DNA of 64,000 nt. Source: Shinella yambaruensis. Lineage in GTDB: Bacteria > Pseudomonadota > Alphaproteobacteria > Rhizobiales > Rhizobiaceae. The position numbers and the translations under genes are program-made. This document shows, piece after piece, positions 16,394 to 24,708 of this stretch (position 1 is its first letter; every line of letters starts with the position of its first letter). The notes beneath the pieces were generated by a model, which had not been told where the DNA came from, did no database searches, and saw nothing but the letters and a program-made list of their open reading frames with translations. The stretch covers positions 1-64,000 of the forward strand of contig NZ_JALJCK010000005.1 of assembly GCF_022899355.1 (NCBI RefSeq). Reading direction: 5' to 3'.

Positions 16394-18211
16394 TCAGGAC
16401 GACTCCTGGACCAGATGGCCTTGCGAAACGGTGCGCCAGATCCGTTCGGGCGGAACGAAGTCCGGCGCGCGAACGGGACTGGGCAGGTCTTCGGCGGGAA
16501 GCGGCGGACGGGCGCCGCGCCGTGCGGGGTCCGGCACGGGTACGGCGGACAGGAGCTTGCGCGTGTAGGGATGCTGCGGGTTCTCTATGATCGCCGCGCG
16601 GGGGCCGATCTCCACGATCTCCCCCAGATACATGACCGCGATGCGGTGGCTGACGCGTTCGACGGTCGCCATGTCGTGCGAGATGAACAGGTAGGAAAGC
16701 CCCAGCGAGGACTGCAGGTCGAGCATCAGGTTGAGCACCTGGGCCTTGATCGAGACGTCGAGGGCGGAAACGGCCTCGTCTGCCACGATCAGCTTGGGCG
16801 AGAGAGCGAGCGCACGGGCGATGCAGACCCGCTGGCGCTGGCCGCCCGAGAATTCGTGCGGCAGCCTGGCCGCCATGCCAGGCTCCAACCCCACCTTCTC
16901 CAGCAGACCAGCGGCGCGCTCCTCCGCCTCGCGCCGGCCGGCAAGCCCGTGCACGACGATGGGTTCGGCGATCGCCCTGCCGACGGGAATGCGCGGATTG
17001 AGGCTGGCATAGGGATCCTGGAAGATCATCTGCATGTCGCGGCGCAGCGCCTTCAACTGCGCCCCACCCATGCCGATCGCCTCGCGTCCCTCGAAGCGGA
17101 CCGAACCGGCGAGCGGCTCGACCAGCCGGAGGATAGAGCGTCCGGTCGTCGACTTGCCGCAGCCCGATTCCCCGACCAGCGAGAGCGTCTCACCCCGCGC
17201 CAGCGAAAAGGAGACGTTTTCCACCGCGTGCACGCGGCCGGAGACGCGCCGTAGAAGCCCGCTGCGCATCTCGAAGCGGGTCGTCAGACCTTCCACCTCA
17301 AGAAGCGGCTCGTCGTGATAGGCCGGCGCGTGACCCGGCGCTGCCGCCGGGCTGGCGCTTTCGTCCCCTTCCACGAAGTCCGGCATCTTCTTCGGCGCTG
17401 CCTCGCCGCGCATCGAGCCCAACGTGGGAACCGCGGCGAGCAGCCGCCGCGTATAGGCGTGGGCCGGCCTGTCGAAGATCTGCGTGGTCTCGCCTTCCTC
17501 GACCTTGTCGCCGCGCAGCATCACCAGCACGCGATCGGCGATTTCCGCGACCACCCCCATGTCATGGGTGATGAAGACCACCCCCATGGCGAACTCGTCC
17601 TGAAGAGAGTGGATCAGGTCGAGGATCTGGGCCTGCACGGTCACGTCGAGCGCCGTCGTCGGCTCGTCGGCGATGAGGACCTTCGGCCGGCAGGCGAGCG
17701 CCATGGCGATCATCACACGCTGGCGCATGCCGCCGGAAAAGCGATGCGGGTACTCGTCCAGACGCTCACGCGCCGCCGGGATGCGGACGCGGTCGAGGAT
17801 ACGCAGCGCCTCGGCCCGGGCCGCGGCCCTGTCCATGCCGCGATGCAGGATCAACGCCTCCGATATCTGGTCGCCGACGGTCAGCACCGGGTTCAGGCTG
17901 GTCATCGGCTCCTGAAAGATCATGGCGATCTCGTTGCCGCGGATGCGGCACATCTCCGCCTCCGGCAAGGACACGAGGTCGCGACCACCGAGCAGGGCTG
18001 AGCCCTCGACCCGGCCGTTGGCCTCCGGCACCAACTTGAGAAGCGACAGCGCCGTGACGCTCTTGCCGGAACCGGACTCGCCGACGATGGCGAGTGTCTC
18101 GCGCGGCTTGAGATCGAAGGAAAGTCCCTTGACGACGGGAGTCCACCCTTGAGGCCCGCGAAAGGACGTCGTCAGATCCCTGACGGAAAGCACGGGTTCG
18201 CCCATTTTCAC
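16394..18211 (-). CDS. Oligopeptide/dipeptide ABC transporter, fused double ATPase (OppD-OppF type)
   Basis: This 605-residue protein contains two complete ABC ATPase domains. The first has Walker A GESGSGKS, signature FSGGMRQR and Walker B ADEPTTALD. The second has GESGCGKST, FSGGQRQR and ADEAVSALD (about residues 345-545). The spacer region begins with the Opp-type tail LLAAVPTLGSM. It energises the two permeases encoded just upstream. It overlaps the DppC-type gene by four bases. Confidence 0.93.
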   Translation of the reverse strand: MKMGEPVLSVRDLTTSFRGPQGWTPVVKGLSFDLKPRETLAIVGESGSGKSVTALSLLKLVPEANGRVEGSALLGGRDLVSLPEAEMCRIRGNEIAMIFQEPMTSLNPVLTVGDQISEALILHRGMDRAAARAEALRILDRVRIPAARERLDEYPHRFSGGMRQRVMIAMALACRPKVLIADEPTTALDVTVQAQILDLIHSLQDEFAMGVVFITHDMGVVAEIADRVLVMLRGDKVEEGETTQIFDRPAHAYTRRLLAAVPTLGSMRGEAAPKKMPDFVEGDESASPAAAPGHAPAYHDEPLLEVEGLTTRFEMRSGLLRRVSGRVHAVENVSFSLARGETLSLVGESGCGKSTTGRSILRLVEPLAGSVRFEGREAIGMGGAQLKALRRDMQMIFQDPYASLNPRIPVGRAIAEPIVVHGLAGRREAEERAAGLLEKVGLEPGMAARLPHEFSGGQRQRVCIARALALSPKLIVADEAVSALDVSIKAQVLNLMLDLQSSLGLSYLFISHDMATVERVSHRIAVMYLGEIVEIGPRAAIIENPQHPYTRKLLSAVPVPDPARRGARPPLPAEDLPSPVRAPDFVPPERIWRTVSQGHLVQESS

Positions 18212-19083
18212 ACCTCGTTCTTGAGCTTCGGGTCGACCGCATCGCGCAGGCCGTCGCCGAGCAGGTTGAGGGCGAAGATGACGATCAGGATCGCAAGGCT
18301 CGGCACAACGGCCAGCCAGGCGCTGTCGAGGATATTCTCGAAGCCGGAGCGGATCATACCGCCCCAGGTCGGGGTCGGCGGCTTGATGCCGAGCCCGATG
18401 AAAGCCAGCGACGCCTCGGTGCGGATGGCGTTGGCCAGCCAGAGCGAGCCCATCACGACGATCTCGGCGGCGATGTTGGGCAGGATATGCACGAGCAGGA
18501 TGCGCGCGTCGGAATAGCCCAGCGACCGGCAGGCCTCGACATAGTCGCGCTCCTTGAGCGCGATGGTCGGCGCCCGCGCGATCCGCGCGAAGGGCGGGAT
18601 CGAGGTCAGCGCGATGGCGAAGACGATGTTCGGCGTCGTGGCGCCGAGCATGGCGACGATGACCAGCCCGAGGATGAGCGACGGGAAGGCGAGCAGCACA
18701 TCCATGATTTGCATCATGACGGCGTCAAAGCGGCCGCCGTACCAGCCGGCCAGCAGACCGATGGCCGAGCCGACCAGCATGGCGATCACTGTCGAGGCAA
18801 TGCCAACAGCGAGCGAAACGCGGGCGCCGTAGATCAGTCTTGCCCAGGTGTCGCGGCCATATTCGTCCGTGCCGAAGATATGCTCCACAGACGGGCCGGA
18901 AAGCTGGTGCGTGACGTCCTGGGCAAGGGGATCGTGTGCCGTGAACAGCGGCGCGAAGACGGCGATCACGATCACGGCAAGCAGGATGGAAAGCCCCACC
19001 CAGGAGGTCTTGTTGACGTTGAAGACGCGGACCAGGGCGCGCAAGGCGCCGCGCGGCGCGCCGGGAAGAGCAGCATGGGTCAT
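18208..19083 (-). CDS. Oligopeptide/dipeptide ABC permease (OppC/DppC type)
   Basis: This is a 291-residue inner-membrane permease. It has an N-terminal OppC-type region (HDPLAQDV..., EHIFGTDEYGRDTWARLIYGARVSL) and the EAA loop YVEACRSLGYSDARILLVHILPNI. The GTDxxGRD motif is diagnostic for DppC/OppC. Both ends overlap neighbours by four bases, so it belongs to the same transcript as the binding protein and fused ATPase. Confidence 0.93.
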   Translation of the reverse strand: MTHAALPGAPRGALRALVRVFNVNKTSWVGLSILLAVIVIAVFAPLFTAHDPLAQDVTHQLSGPSVEHIFGTDEYGRDTWARLIYGARVSLAVGIASTVIAMLVGSAIGLLAGWYGGRFDAVMMQIMDVLLAFPSLILGLVIVAMLGATTPNIVFAIALTSIPPFARIARAPTIALKERDYVEACRSLGYSDARILLVHILPNIAAEIVVMGSLWLANAIRTEASLAFIGLGIKPPTPTWGGMIRSGFENILDSAWLAVVPSLAILIVIFALNLLGDGLRDAVDPKLKNEV

Positions 19084-20018
19084 TGTAGCTTCACTCGCGG
19101 ATCTGCAAGGCCATAGGCGATGTCGGTCAGCATGTTCACGAAGACGACGATCAGCGTGTAGATGACCATCATCCCCTGCAGCATCGTGTAGTCGCGCTGG
19201 TTGAGCGCGCCGACGATGAGCTTGCCGAGCCCCGGCCGGTTGAAGACGATTTCCGTCAGCACCGAGTTTCCGATCTGGATGCCGAGGAACAGGCCGACCA
19301 CGGTGATGATGGGGAGAAGGGCATTGCGCAGGGCGTGCCGCCTGACCACGGCGGGCCAGGGCACGCCCTTGGCGCGGGCCGTACGCACGTAGTCCTCGGA
19401 CAGCACTTCCAGCATCGCCGAACGGGTGACGCGGGTGATGTAGGCGGCCATGATCAGCCCGAGGCTCAAGGCCGGCAGCGTGATGGACTGGAACCAGGCC
19501 CCGACGCTGCCGCTCCGGGCGCTGATCACCGGAAACCAGCGAAGCTGGATGGCAAAGGCCAGCAACAGGATGACCGCCGAAACAAAGGCCGGAAAGGACA
19601 GGCCGAGCAGCGAGACGACCCGAACCGCATAGTCAACGGCACGATTGCGATTGACGGCCGCCCAGACGCCGAGCGGAACGCCGACCGCCGTGCCGAGAAG
19701 GAGCGAGACCACGGTCAGTTCGATGGTCCAGGGCAGCACCGTCATGATTTCGGTGACGACGGGGCGGCCGGTGACCATGGACTCGCCCCAGTCACCGGAG
19801 AGCGCGCCGCCGACGAAGTCGAGATACTGGGCCGGCAGCGAACGGTCGAGCCCGAGCCGCTGGCGCAGCGCCGTCAAGCTCTCTTCCGACGCCATGTCGC
19901 CAAGGATCACCTGCGCCGGGTCTCCGGGCAGGATGCGGACGACGACGAAGACGAGCGTCAGCACCACGAAGCCGGTTGTCAGCGCCAGGGCAATTCTGCG
20001 AATGAGGAATGATAGCAT
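19080..20018 (-). CDS. Oligopeptide/dipeptide ABC permease (OppB/DppB type)
   Basis: This is a 312-residue permease. The N-terminus LIRRIALALTTGFVVLTLVFVVVRILPGDPA contains the OppB motif RxxPGDPA. The EAA loop reads YVRTARAKGVPWPAVVRRHALRNALLPI. It ends IVFVNMLTDIAYGLADPRVKL, which is standard for DppB. I chose ATG 20018 because upstream residues are unlike the family. It follows the binding-protein gene by 75 bases. Confidence 0.92.
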   Translation of the reverse strand: MLSFLIRRIALALTTGFVVLTLVFVVVRILPGDPAQVILGDMASEESLTALRQRLGLDRSLPAQYLDFVGGALSGDWGESMVTGRPVVTEIMTVLPWTIELTVVSLLLGTAVGVPLGVWAAVNRNRAVDYAVRVVSLLGLSFPAFVSAVILLLAFAIQLRWFPVISARSGSVGAWFQSITLPALSLGLIMAAYITRVTRSAMLEVLSEDYVRTARAKGVPWPAVVRRHALRNALLPIITVVGLFLGIQIGNSVLTEIVFNRPGLGKLIVGALNQRDYTMLQGMMVIYTLIVVFVNMLTDIAYGLADPRVKLQ

Positions 20019-20093
20019 GATGATGAATTTCCGCCTTGCAGGCATGGCCTTCCGCACCCCCGGCACGGAAGGATGGACCTCAGATTATCGCAG

Positions 20094-21641
20094 TCACTTG
20101 GTAAAGTGCGTCTGTTCGGTCAGTTGCGGCACGAGGTTGAGGGAGCCCTGCAGGTCGTAGCCGAGATCGAGCGCGCCGTTCCAGGCCCAGACGACCAGTT
20201 GCTCGGAGAAGGGAACCGCGCAAACATCCGCGACAATCTTCTCCTGCGCGGTCTTCCACAATTGCTTTTGCTTGACGGGGTCAAGTTCCCGCTTTGCCGC
20301 GTCGATCTCGGCATCGGCGGCGTCGCAGTGCGAGAAATTGACCACGCCGCCGGGCGTATTGACCGTCGAGCGGGAATGGAAGAACTGCGTCAGGTAGACG
20401 TCGGCCACGGGAAAGCGTGCGGCCTGGTAGAGCGTGACCTGGGACAGGTCCTTGCGGATGTCGGCCATGTAGGTCGGGTGATCGACGACCTGCATGTCCA
20501 GGGTGATGTTGGATTTCTTCAGGTCTGCCTGCAGCGTCTCCATGATCTTGAGCAGGACCGGAAGACTCGACTGGATCGTCTTGAGGGTTATGCCGTCGGG
20601 ATAGCCCGCCTCGGCGAGCAACGCCTTCGCCTTTTCGGGGTCGTAAGGAAACAGTCCGGCATCCACGACTCCGAGATTGCCGTCCGGCACGACGGAAATC
20701 GCCTCGCGCGCCACCTTGTCGCCGGTGAAGGCAACCATCAGCTTGCGATCGATGGCGTGCGCGATCGCCTGGCGAACGCGGATATCGTCGAGCGGCTTGA
20801 CCGTCTTGTTGAGATAGAGCGAATTCAGTTCCGCCGGTTCCATCCCGACGACCACCGCGCCGGGGACCGCTTGCGTCCGCTCCACCCACTGGTTGTTCTG
20901 CCGCCCGAAGATCATGTCGACTTCCCCGGACTGGAAAGCCAGGTCGCGCGTCGCGTCGGACGGTATGTAGCGGTAGGTGACGGTATCGAGTTGAGGCGTG
21001 CCGCGGAAATACGCCACGTTCGCCTTCAGCTTGATGTATTGCTGCGGCAGATACTCGACGAACTCGAACGGGCCGGTGCCGATCGGATGCGTGGAGAAGT
21101 CTGCGCCGAGCTTTTCGGCCGCCTTGCCGCAGACCATCAGCCCGCCATGATAGTTCGACAGCAGGCCGAGCAGGCTCGGGATGGGGGTTTTGAGCGTGAC
21201 CTTCACCGTGTATGGATCGGGCGCCTCGACCCTGTCGAGTGCGGCAAAGTCGCCGGAGAAGGCGGAGGTCTCCTTGTTTGCCGCCCGCCTGATGGAGTAG
21301 ACGGCGTCCTCCGCCGTGAATTCGCCGTAGCCGCCATGGCACTCCACGCCCTGCCGCAGCGTGAACGTCCATTCCGTTCCGTTGGCGCTCGACGTCCAGC
21401 TTTCCGCAAGGTCCGGTTCGATGAATTCAGGGCTCGTCTCACCCGGCCTGATGCGCACCAGCGCGTTGAATACCCAGTTCAGGACCCCCTTGTCCGCGCC
21501 TGCCGAGGCCAGATGCGGATCGAGCTTGCCGGCGTCGGCCTGGGACGTCGCCACGACGAGGTCCCGCTTAGGCTCCTGCGCGACGGCGGGAGCCGCTAGC
21601 ATGCAGAATGCCACGGCTGCTGAAAATGCACTGCGTGTCAT
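20094..21641 (-). CDS. Family 5 (peptide/opine-type) ABC substrate-binding protein
   Basis: This is a 515-residue periplasmic protein with a signal peptide (MTRSAFSAAVAFCMLAAPAVA). It has the SBP family 5 features DLVVATSQADAGKLDPHLAS, LAESWTSSANGTEWTFTLRQGVECHGG and VRQAIAHAIDRKLMV. Family 5 proteins bind peptides, opines, nickel or glutathione. The ligand is unknown. It works with the Opp-type permeases and fused ATPase encoded downstream. Confidence 0.92.
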   Translation of the reverse strand: MTRSAFSAAVAFCMLAAPAVAQEPKRDLVVATSQADAGKLDPHLASAGADKGVLNWVFNALVRIRPGETSPEFIEPDLAESWTSSANGTEWTFTLRQGVECHGGYGEFTAEDAVYSIRRAANKETSAFSGDFAALDRVEAPDPYTVKVTLKTPIPSLLGLLSNYHGGLMVCGKAAEKLGADFSTHPIGTGPFEFVEYLPQQYIKLKANVAYFRGTPQLDTVTYRYIPSDATRDLAFQSGEVDMIFGRQNNQWVERTQAVPGAVVVGMEPAELNSLYLNKTVKPLDDIRVRQAIAHAIDRKLMVAFTGDKVAREAISVVPDGNLGVVDAGLFPYDPEKAKALLAEAGYPDGITLKTIQSSLPVLLKIMETLQADLKKSNITLDMQVVDHPTYMADIRKDLSQVTLYQAARFPVADVYLTQFFHSRSTVNTPGGVVNFSHCDAADAEIDAAKRELDPVKQKQLWKTAQEKIVADVCAVPFSEQLVVWAWNGALDLGYDLQGSLNLVPQLTEQTHFTK

Positions 21642-21674
21642 GGTTTTCCCCTTTGCTTTGTTGTCAGTCGCGAT

Positions 21675-22574
21675 TCATGCGGCAGTCTCGACCGTCAGGT
21701 AGGCCGGACCGGCCTCCGGTGCATTGATGAGAGCTCCATATGCAGCCGACAGGCACGCGAAGGCCGGACCGGGCGCACCGCCGCCCACAGTGCGTCCGTC
21801 GATGCGGCAGACGGGCAGCAGCCCGCCAGCCGTGCTGCAGACGAAAATCTCGTCGGCCGTATAGGCGTCATAAAGCCCGAAGGCGCCCTCCTCCACGGTA
21901 AAGCCCAGGCTGGGCGCCAGCTCGATGACGGCCGCCCGCGTGATTCCGAACAGAATGTCGCGGTCGGGTGTCAGCAGCCGCCGGTCCTTCACGAGAAAGA
22001 TGTTGCAGCCGGTCGCCTCGCACAGATGGCCGTCCAGCGTCAGCAGCAGCGCTTCGTCGGCACCCGCCGCCTTCGCCTCCATCTTGGCCATGACGAGATT
22101 GAGGTAGTTGAGGCTCTTCACCTGGGGCGCGAGCACCTGGCCCGACGGCCGCCGCCATGCGACCGTCTTCAGAGCAACGCCGCGGGCGGCCCGTTCCGCC
22201 GAAACGCGCTCCAGATAGGGCTGCACGATGATGATCAGGTTCGCGACGCAACCCTGCGGGTCCATCAACGGCCGTCCGTTCACGCCGCGCGTGACGATCC
22301 ACTTGATGTAGGCATTCTCGAAGCCGTTGCGCCGGGCTGCCTCCAGCACGAGCGCCTTCAGTTCTGACCGGGAGAATGGCGGATCCAGGGCGATCGCCGC
22401 CATCGACTGGAACGTGCGCTCGATGTGCTCGTCAAGTCTGAAGATGCGGCCCTTCCAGCCGAAGACCGTATCGAACACGCCGTCTCCGTAGAGAACCGCA
22501 TGATCGAGGATCGATATGGAGGCCTCAGACTCCGGACGGAACTCTCCATTCACGTAAGCGATGGGCTCTGGCAT
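21675..22574 (-). CDS. Class IV PLP aminotransferase (BCAT/D-amino-acid aminotransferase fold)
   Basis: This is a 299-residue fold-type IV PLP enzyme. It opens IAYVNGEF and has SILDHAVLYGDGVFDTV. The PLP lysine is K153 in QVKSLNYLNLVMAK, followed by LCEATGCNIFLV and the late motif ITRAAVIELAPSLGF. Family members include branched-chain, D-amino-acid and aminodeoxychorismate enzymes; the motifs do not settle which. It is the first gene of the eight-gene operon and is divergent from the IclR gene. With the class III aminotransferase, the operon has two amino-group-removing steps. Confidence 0.88.
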   Translation of the reverse strand: MPEPIAYVNGEFRPESEASISILDHAVLYGDGVFDTVFGWKGRIFRLDEHIERTFQSMAAIALDPPFSRSELKALVLEAARRNGFENAYIKWIVTRGVNGRPLMDPQGCVANLIIIVQPYLERVSAERAARGVALKTVAWRRPSGQVLAPQVKSLNYLNLVMAKMEAKAAGADEALLLTLDGHLCEATGCNIFLVKDRRLLTPDRDILFGITRAAVIELAPSLGFTVEEGAFGLYDAYTADEIFVCSTAGGLLPVCRIDGRTVGGGAPGPAFACLSAAYGALINAPEAGPAYLTVETAA

Positions 22575-22592
22575 CTTGCTTAGCTCCTAACT

Positions 22593-22630
22593 GTTCCGAT
22601 TTTTATTGTTTAAAACATAAAAAATGGAAC
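22593..22630. promoter_or_regulatory. 38-bp palindrome upstream of the aminotransferase operon (candidate operator)
   Basis: The palindrome runs from GTTCC to GGAAC around the centre GTTTAAAAC, with 15 of 19 base pairs matching across the centre at 22611/22612. It is AT-rich inside and starts 18 bases upstream of the operon's first start codon (22574). That is well placed to bind the neighbouring IclR regulator or overlap the promoter. Confidence 0.6.
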
Positions 22631-22718
22631 ATCGTCAAGCGGCATTCGCATGAAAATATCCGTCGATCAGGCGGCTTGCGGCGGAATTGCCGAGACGGTA
22701 TGAAAATTCGAAGATCCA

Positions 22719-22753
22719 GACCGTTCCAAAATGCTTGTTTTTTGAAAACGGTC
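22719..22753. promoter_or_regulatory. Inverted repeat upstream of the IclR gene (candidate operator)
   Basis: GACCGTTCCAAAA and TTTGAAAACGGTC are inverted arms (10 of 13 pairs) about 33 bases before the regulator's GTG start. The element shares the GTTCC core with the palindrome at 22593-22630. Together they suggest autoregulation and control of the divergent operon. Confidence 0.5.
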
Positions 22754-22785
22754 GTTCGGTGCGTTCGAAACGGAAGGACGGCAAG

Positions 22786-23625
22786 GTGAAGAAGCAGGAC
22801 GATCTGCCAGAGCAGTCGGCGAGCGACAGTCCGCGCAGCGCGGAGCGCCTGATGGTCATACTGGACGCGCTATCGCGCGCATCCACGCAGGGGCTGCGCC
22901 TTGCCGATCTGGTCGAGGCCACGGCGCTCGGGAAGACGACCGCGCATCGCCTGGTCAACGGCCTGTGCGACCATGGCCTCGTCGATTTCGATCCGGAGAC
23001 GGCTCGGTACTTCGTGGGCATCAAGCTGCTCAGCTTCGCCTCGGCGGCGCGCAACCGCTTTGCGGTCGCCAAGCTTTCCGAACCATCCTTGGCCCGGCTC
23101 GTCCGCAAGACACAGGATACGATCTACCTCATCGGCAGATCCGGCGACCATGCGGTCTGCCTCGATGCGCGGGAGGGCGCCTTCCCGATCCGGGTCCTGA
23201 CCCTCAACATCGGCGACCGGCGACCACTCGGTGTCGGAGCGGGCAGCCTGGCGATGCTGGCTGCCATGACGGATGCCGAAATCGAACGGGTTCTGGCGCA
23301 ACAGAAGATGGAAAGATCGCGCTTTGCATTCAGCGACGACCAGATCCGATCGATGATCGCCACGACCCGAGAGCACGGATACAGCTACAACGACACGCAC
23401 ATCTACAAGGAAATGGCCGACATCACCGGCATGGCTGCCATCGCGGTGGCCTTGAGGCGCTCAGACGGACAGCCGGCCGGCGCCATCCACCTCACCGCCA
23501 TAACGCAGAGACTCGCCCCGCCCCGCCGCGAAAGTCTCGTCGAGATGCTTCGCACCGAGGCACGGCGGCTGGAGGAGGAGATCCAGCCGGTTCTCGATGC
23601 ACCGATGCTACAGGTCAGACCATAA
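22786..23625 (+). CDS. IclR-family transcriptional regulator
   Basis: This is a 279-residue regulator. The winged HTH has SAERLMVILDALSRASTQGLRLADLVEATALGKTTAHRLVNGL. The IclR effector domain starts at FASAARNRF and contains GVGAGSLAMLAAM and a conserved HIYKEMADITGMAAIAVALR. I chose GTG 22786 because it has a GGAAGG site upstream and gives the normal family length; the frame is open further to an ATG at 22687. It is divergent from the eight-gene aminotransferase/Opp operon, which it probably controls. Confidence 0.88.
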   Translation: MKKQDDLPEQSASDSPRSAERLMVILDALSRASTQGLRLADLVEATALGKTTAHRLVNGLCDHGLVDFDPETARYFVGIKLLSFASAARNRFAVAKLSEPSLARLVRKTQDTIYLIGRSGDHAVCLDAREGAFPIRVLTLNIGDRRPLGVGAGSLAMLAAMTDAEIERVLAQQKMERSRFAFSDDQIRSMIATTREHGYSYNDTHIYKEMADITGMAAIAVALRRSDGQPAGAIHLTAITQRLAPPRRESLVEMLRTEARRLEEEIQPVLDAPMLQVRP

Positions 23626-23940
23626 AAGCGGACTTTGATGACGCCCAGCCTCTACAAATTAGTGTCCACCTCCGCTGTCCGGATATGAATCTCATCCGGC
23701 CTACTCACCTTGCTTTGCGGAGGAGAGGAGGCCCATTGACAACAATGAGCAGCAATCGTTCCAGCCCAATTGAAATGATCGAATTCCACCCCAGGCTTGC
23801 TATTCAGCAGGCATGAGCCCCACGGCAGCCTTGAGGAAATCTTGCAGGTGTCTGGCGCGTATCGAGCGCATACTCTTGAAGTGATCTGAACAGTCAAAGC
23901 CGCTATTTCGAACGGGTGGGACAACGATTTTTGGAACCAA
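23626..23940. other. Non-coding stretch with a gene remnant
   Basis: I see no intact gene. On the minus strand, 23814-23940 reads in one frame as a protein tail ending in a stop (MRSIRARHLQDFLKAAVGLM), without a start or recognised family. The same tail, degenerate and frameshifted, is present at 12260-12340. This points to remnants of a repeated gene or mobile element. Confidence 0.4.
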
Positions 23941-24570
23941 CTATTGACGGATGTGCCGGACAATCACTGATTTCAGTTTCTCGACATCCTTCATGTTGAT
24001 GGCATCGACCATCTCGTAGTGCTCCAGGCTCGATTGCTGGATGCGGGCGCGCGTGATCCATTGTGAGACCGGCGCTGACGACGTGCGCTGGCGGATCTCC
24101 GTTACGAGGCTTACCAGTTCGTCGTTGCCGCAGAGCGAGAGCAAGGCGTGGTGAAACGCCAGGTTGGCCTCATAGAGGTCGATCGTCGTTCCATCCAGGA
24201 TGACCGCATCGAACTGGTCGGCAAGACGGCGCAGTTCGGCGATCGCGCCCGCCGTGGCATTGTCGATGATTCTGTCCGCAACGCCTGTTTCCAGCAAGAT
24301 ACGAATCTCGCTGACCTGGCGTGCACGATCCCCATCCGGCTCGAACACATGGTAGCCGCGGTTCGGAACGTGCTCGACGATCCGCTTTTGCGTCAGGCGG
24401 TCCAAGGCACGCCGAACGTCCGGCCGGCCACAGCCATAGCGGCGTTCAAGGTCGATCTGCTTCAGCCAGGATCCCGGCGCCAGAACGCCCGTCTGGATAT
24501 CGTTGAGGATGAGGTCCGTCACGTCGACGGTCTGCGCCGCCTCGCTTTCCTTCGGCTTCACCGTCTTCAT
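23941..24570 (-). CDS. GntR-family transcriptional regulator with FCD domain
   Basis: This is a 209-residue regulator from ATG 24570. The GntR winged HTH has DLILNDIQTGVLAPGSWLKQIDLERRYGCGRPDVRRALDRL. The all-helical FCD ligand domain has SEIRILLETGVADRIID, LEANLAFHHALLSLCGN-type metal-ligand positions and HYEMVDAINMKD. GGGGAG lies ten bases before the chosen start. It is divergent from the M20/M28/ABC operon and very probably regulates it through the palindrome at 24648-24685. The effector may be the imported amino acid derivative. Confidence 0.88.
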   Translation of the reverse strand: MKTVKPKESEAAQTVDVTDLILNDIQTGVLAPGSWLKQIDLERRYGCGRPDVRRALDRLTQKRIVEHVPNRGYHVFEPDGDRARQVSEIRILLETGVADRIIDNATAGAIAELRRLADQFDAVILDGTTIDLYEANLAFHHALLSLCGNDELVSLVTEIRQRTSSAPVSQWITRARIQQSSLEHYEMVDAINMKDVEKLKSVIVRHIRQ

Positions 24571-24647
24571 CCGCCCCAATCTCCCCATAGCGTCGAGCCG
24601 CAAGGTGCTTCGTGCGAAAAATATAATCGGCGACGGCCCTTGCGTAA

Positions 24648-24685
24648 ATCCAAAATCGGCGCATAAATTGGTGCCAATTTTGGAT
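24648..24685. promoter_or_regulatory. Nested palindrome, candidate GntR/FCD operator
   Basis: ATCCAAAATCGGCGC (24648-24662) and GTGCCAATTTTGGAT (24671-24685) pair at 13 of 15 positions. Inside the right part there is a second palindrome, AAATTGGTGCCAATTT (24665-24680), resembling the TTGGT-ACCAA sites of GntR/FCD proteins. It ends 23 bases before the M20 gene start and lies in the only promoter gap between the regulator and its neighbours. Confidence 0.6.
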
Positions 24686-24708
24686 AACATTGAAATCGAG
24701 GCGGATCG

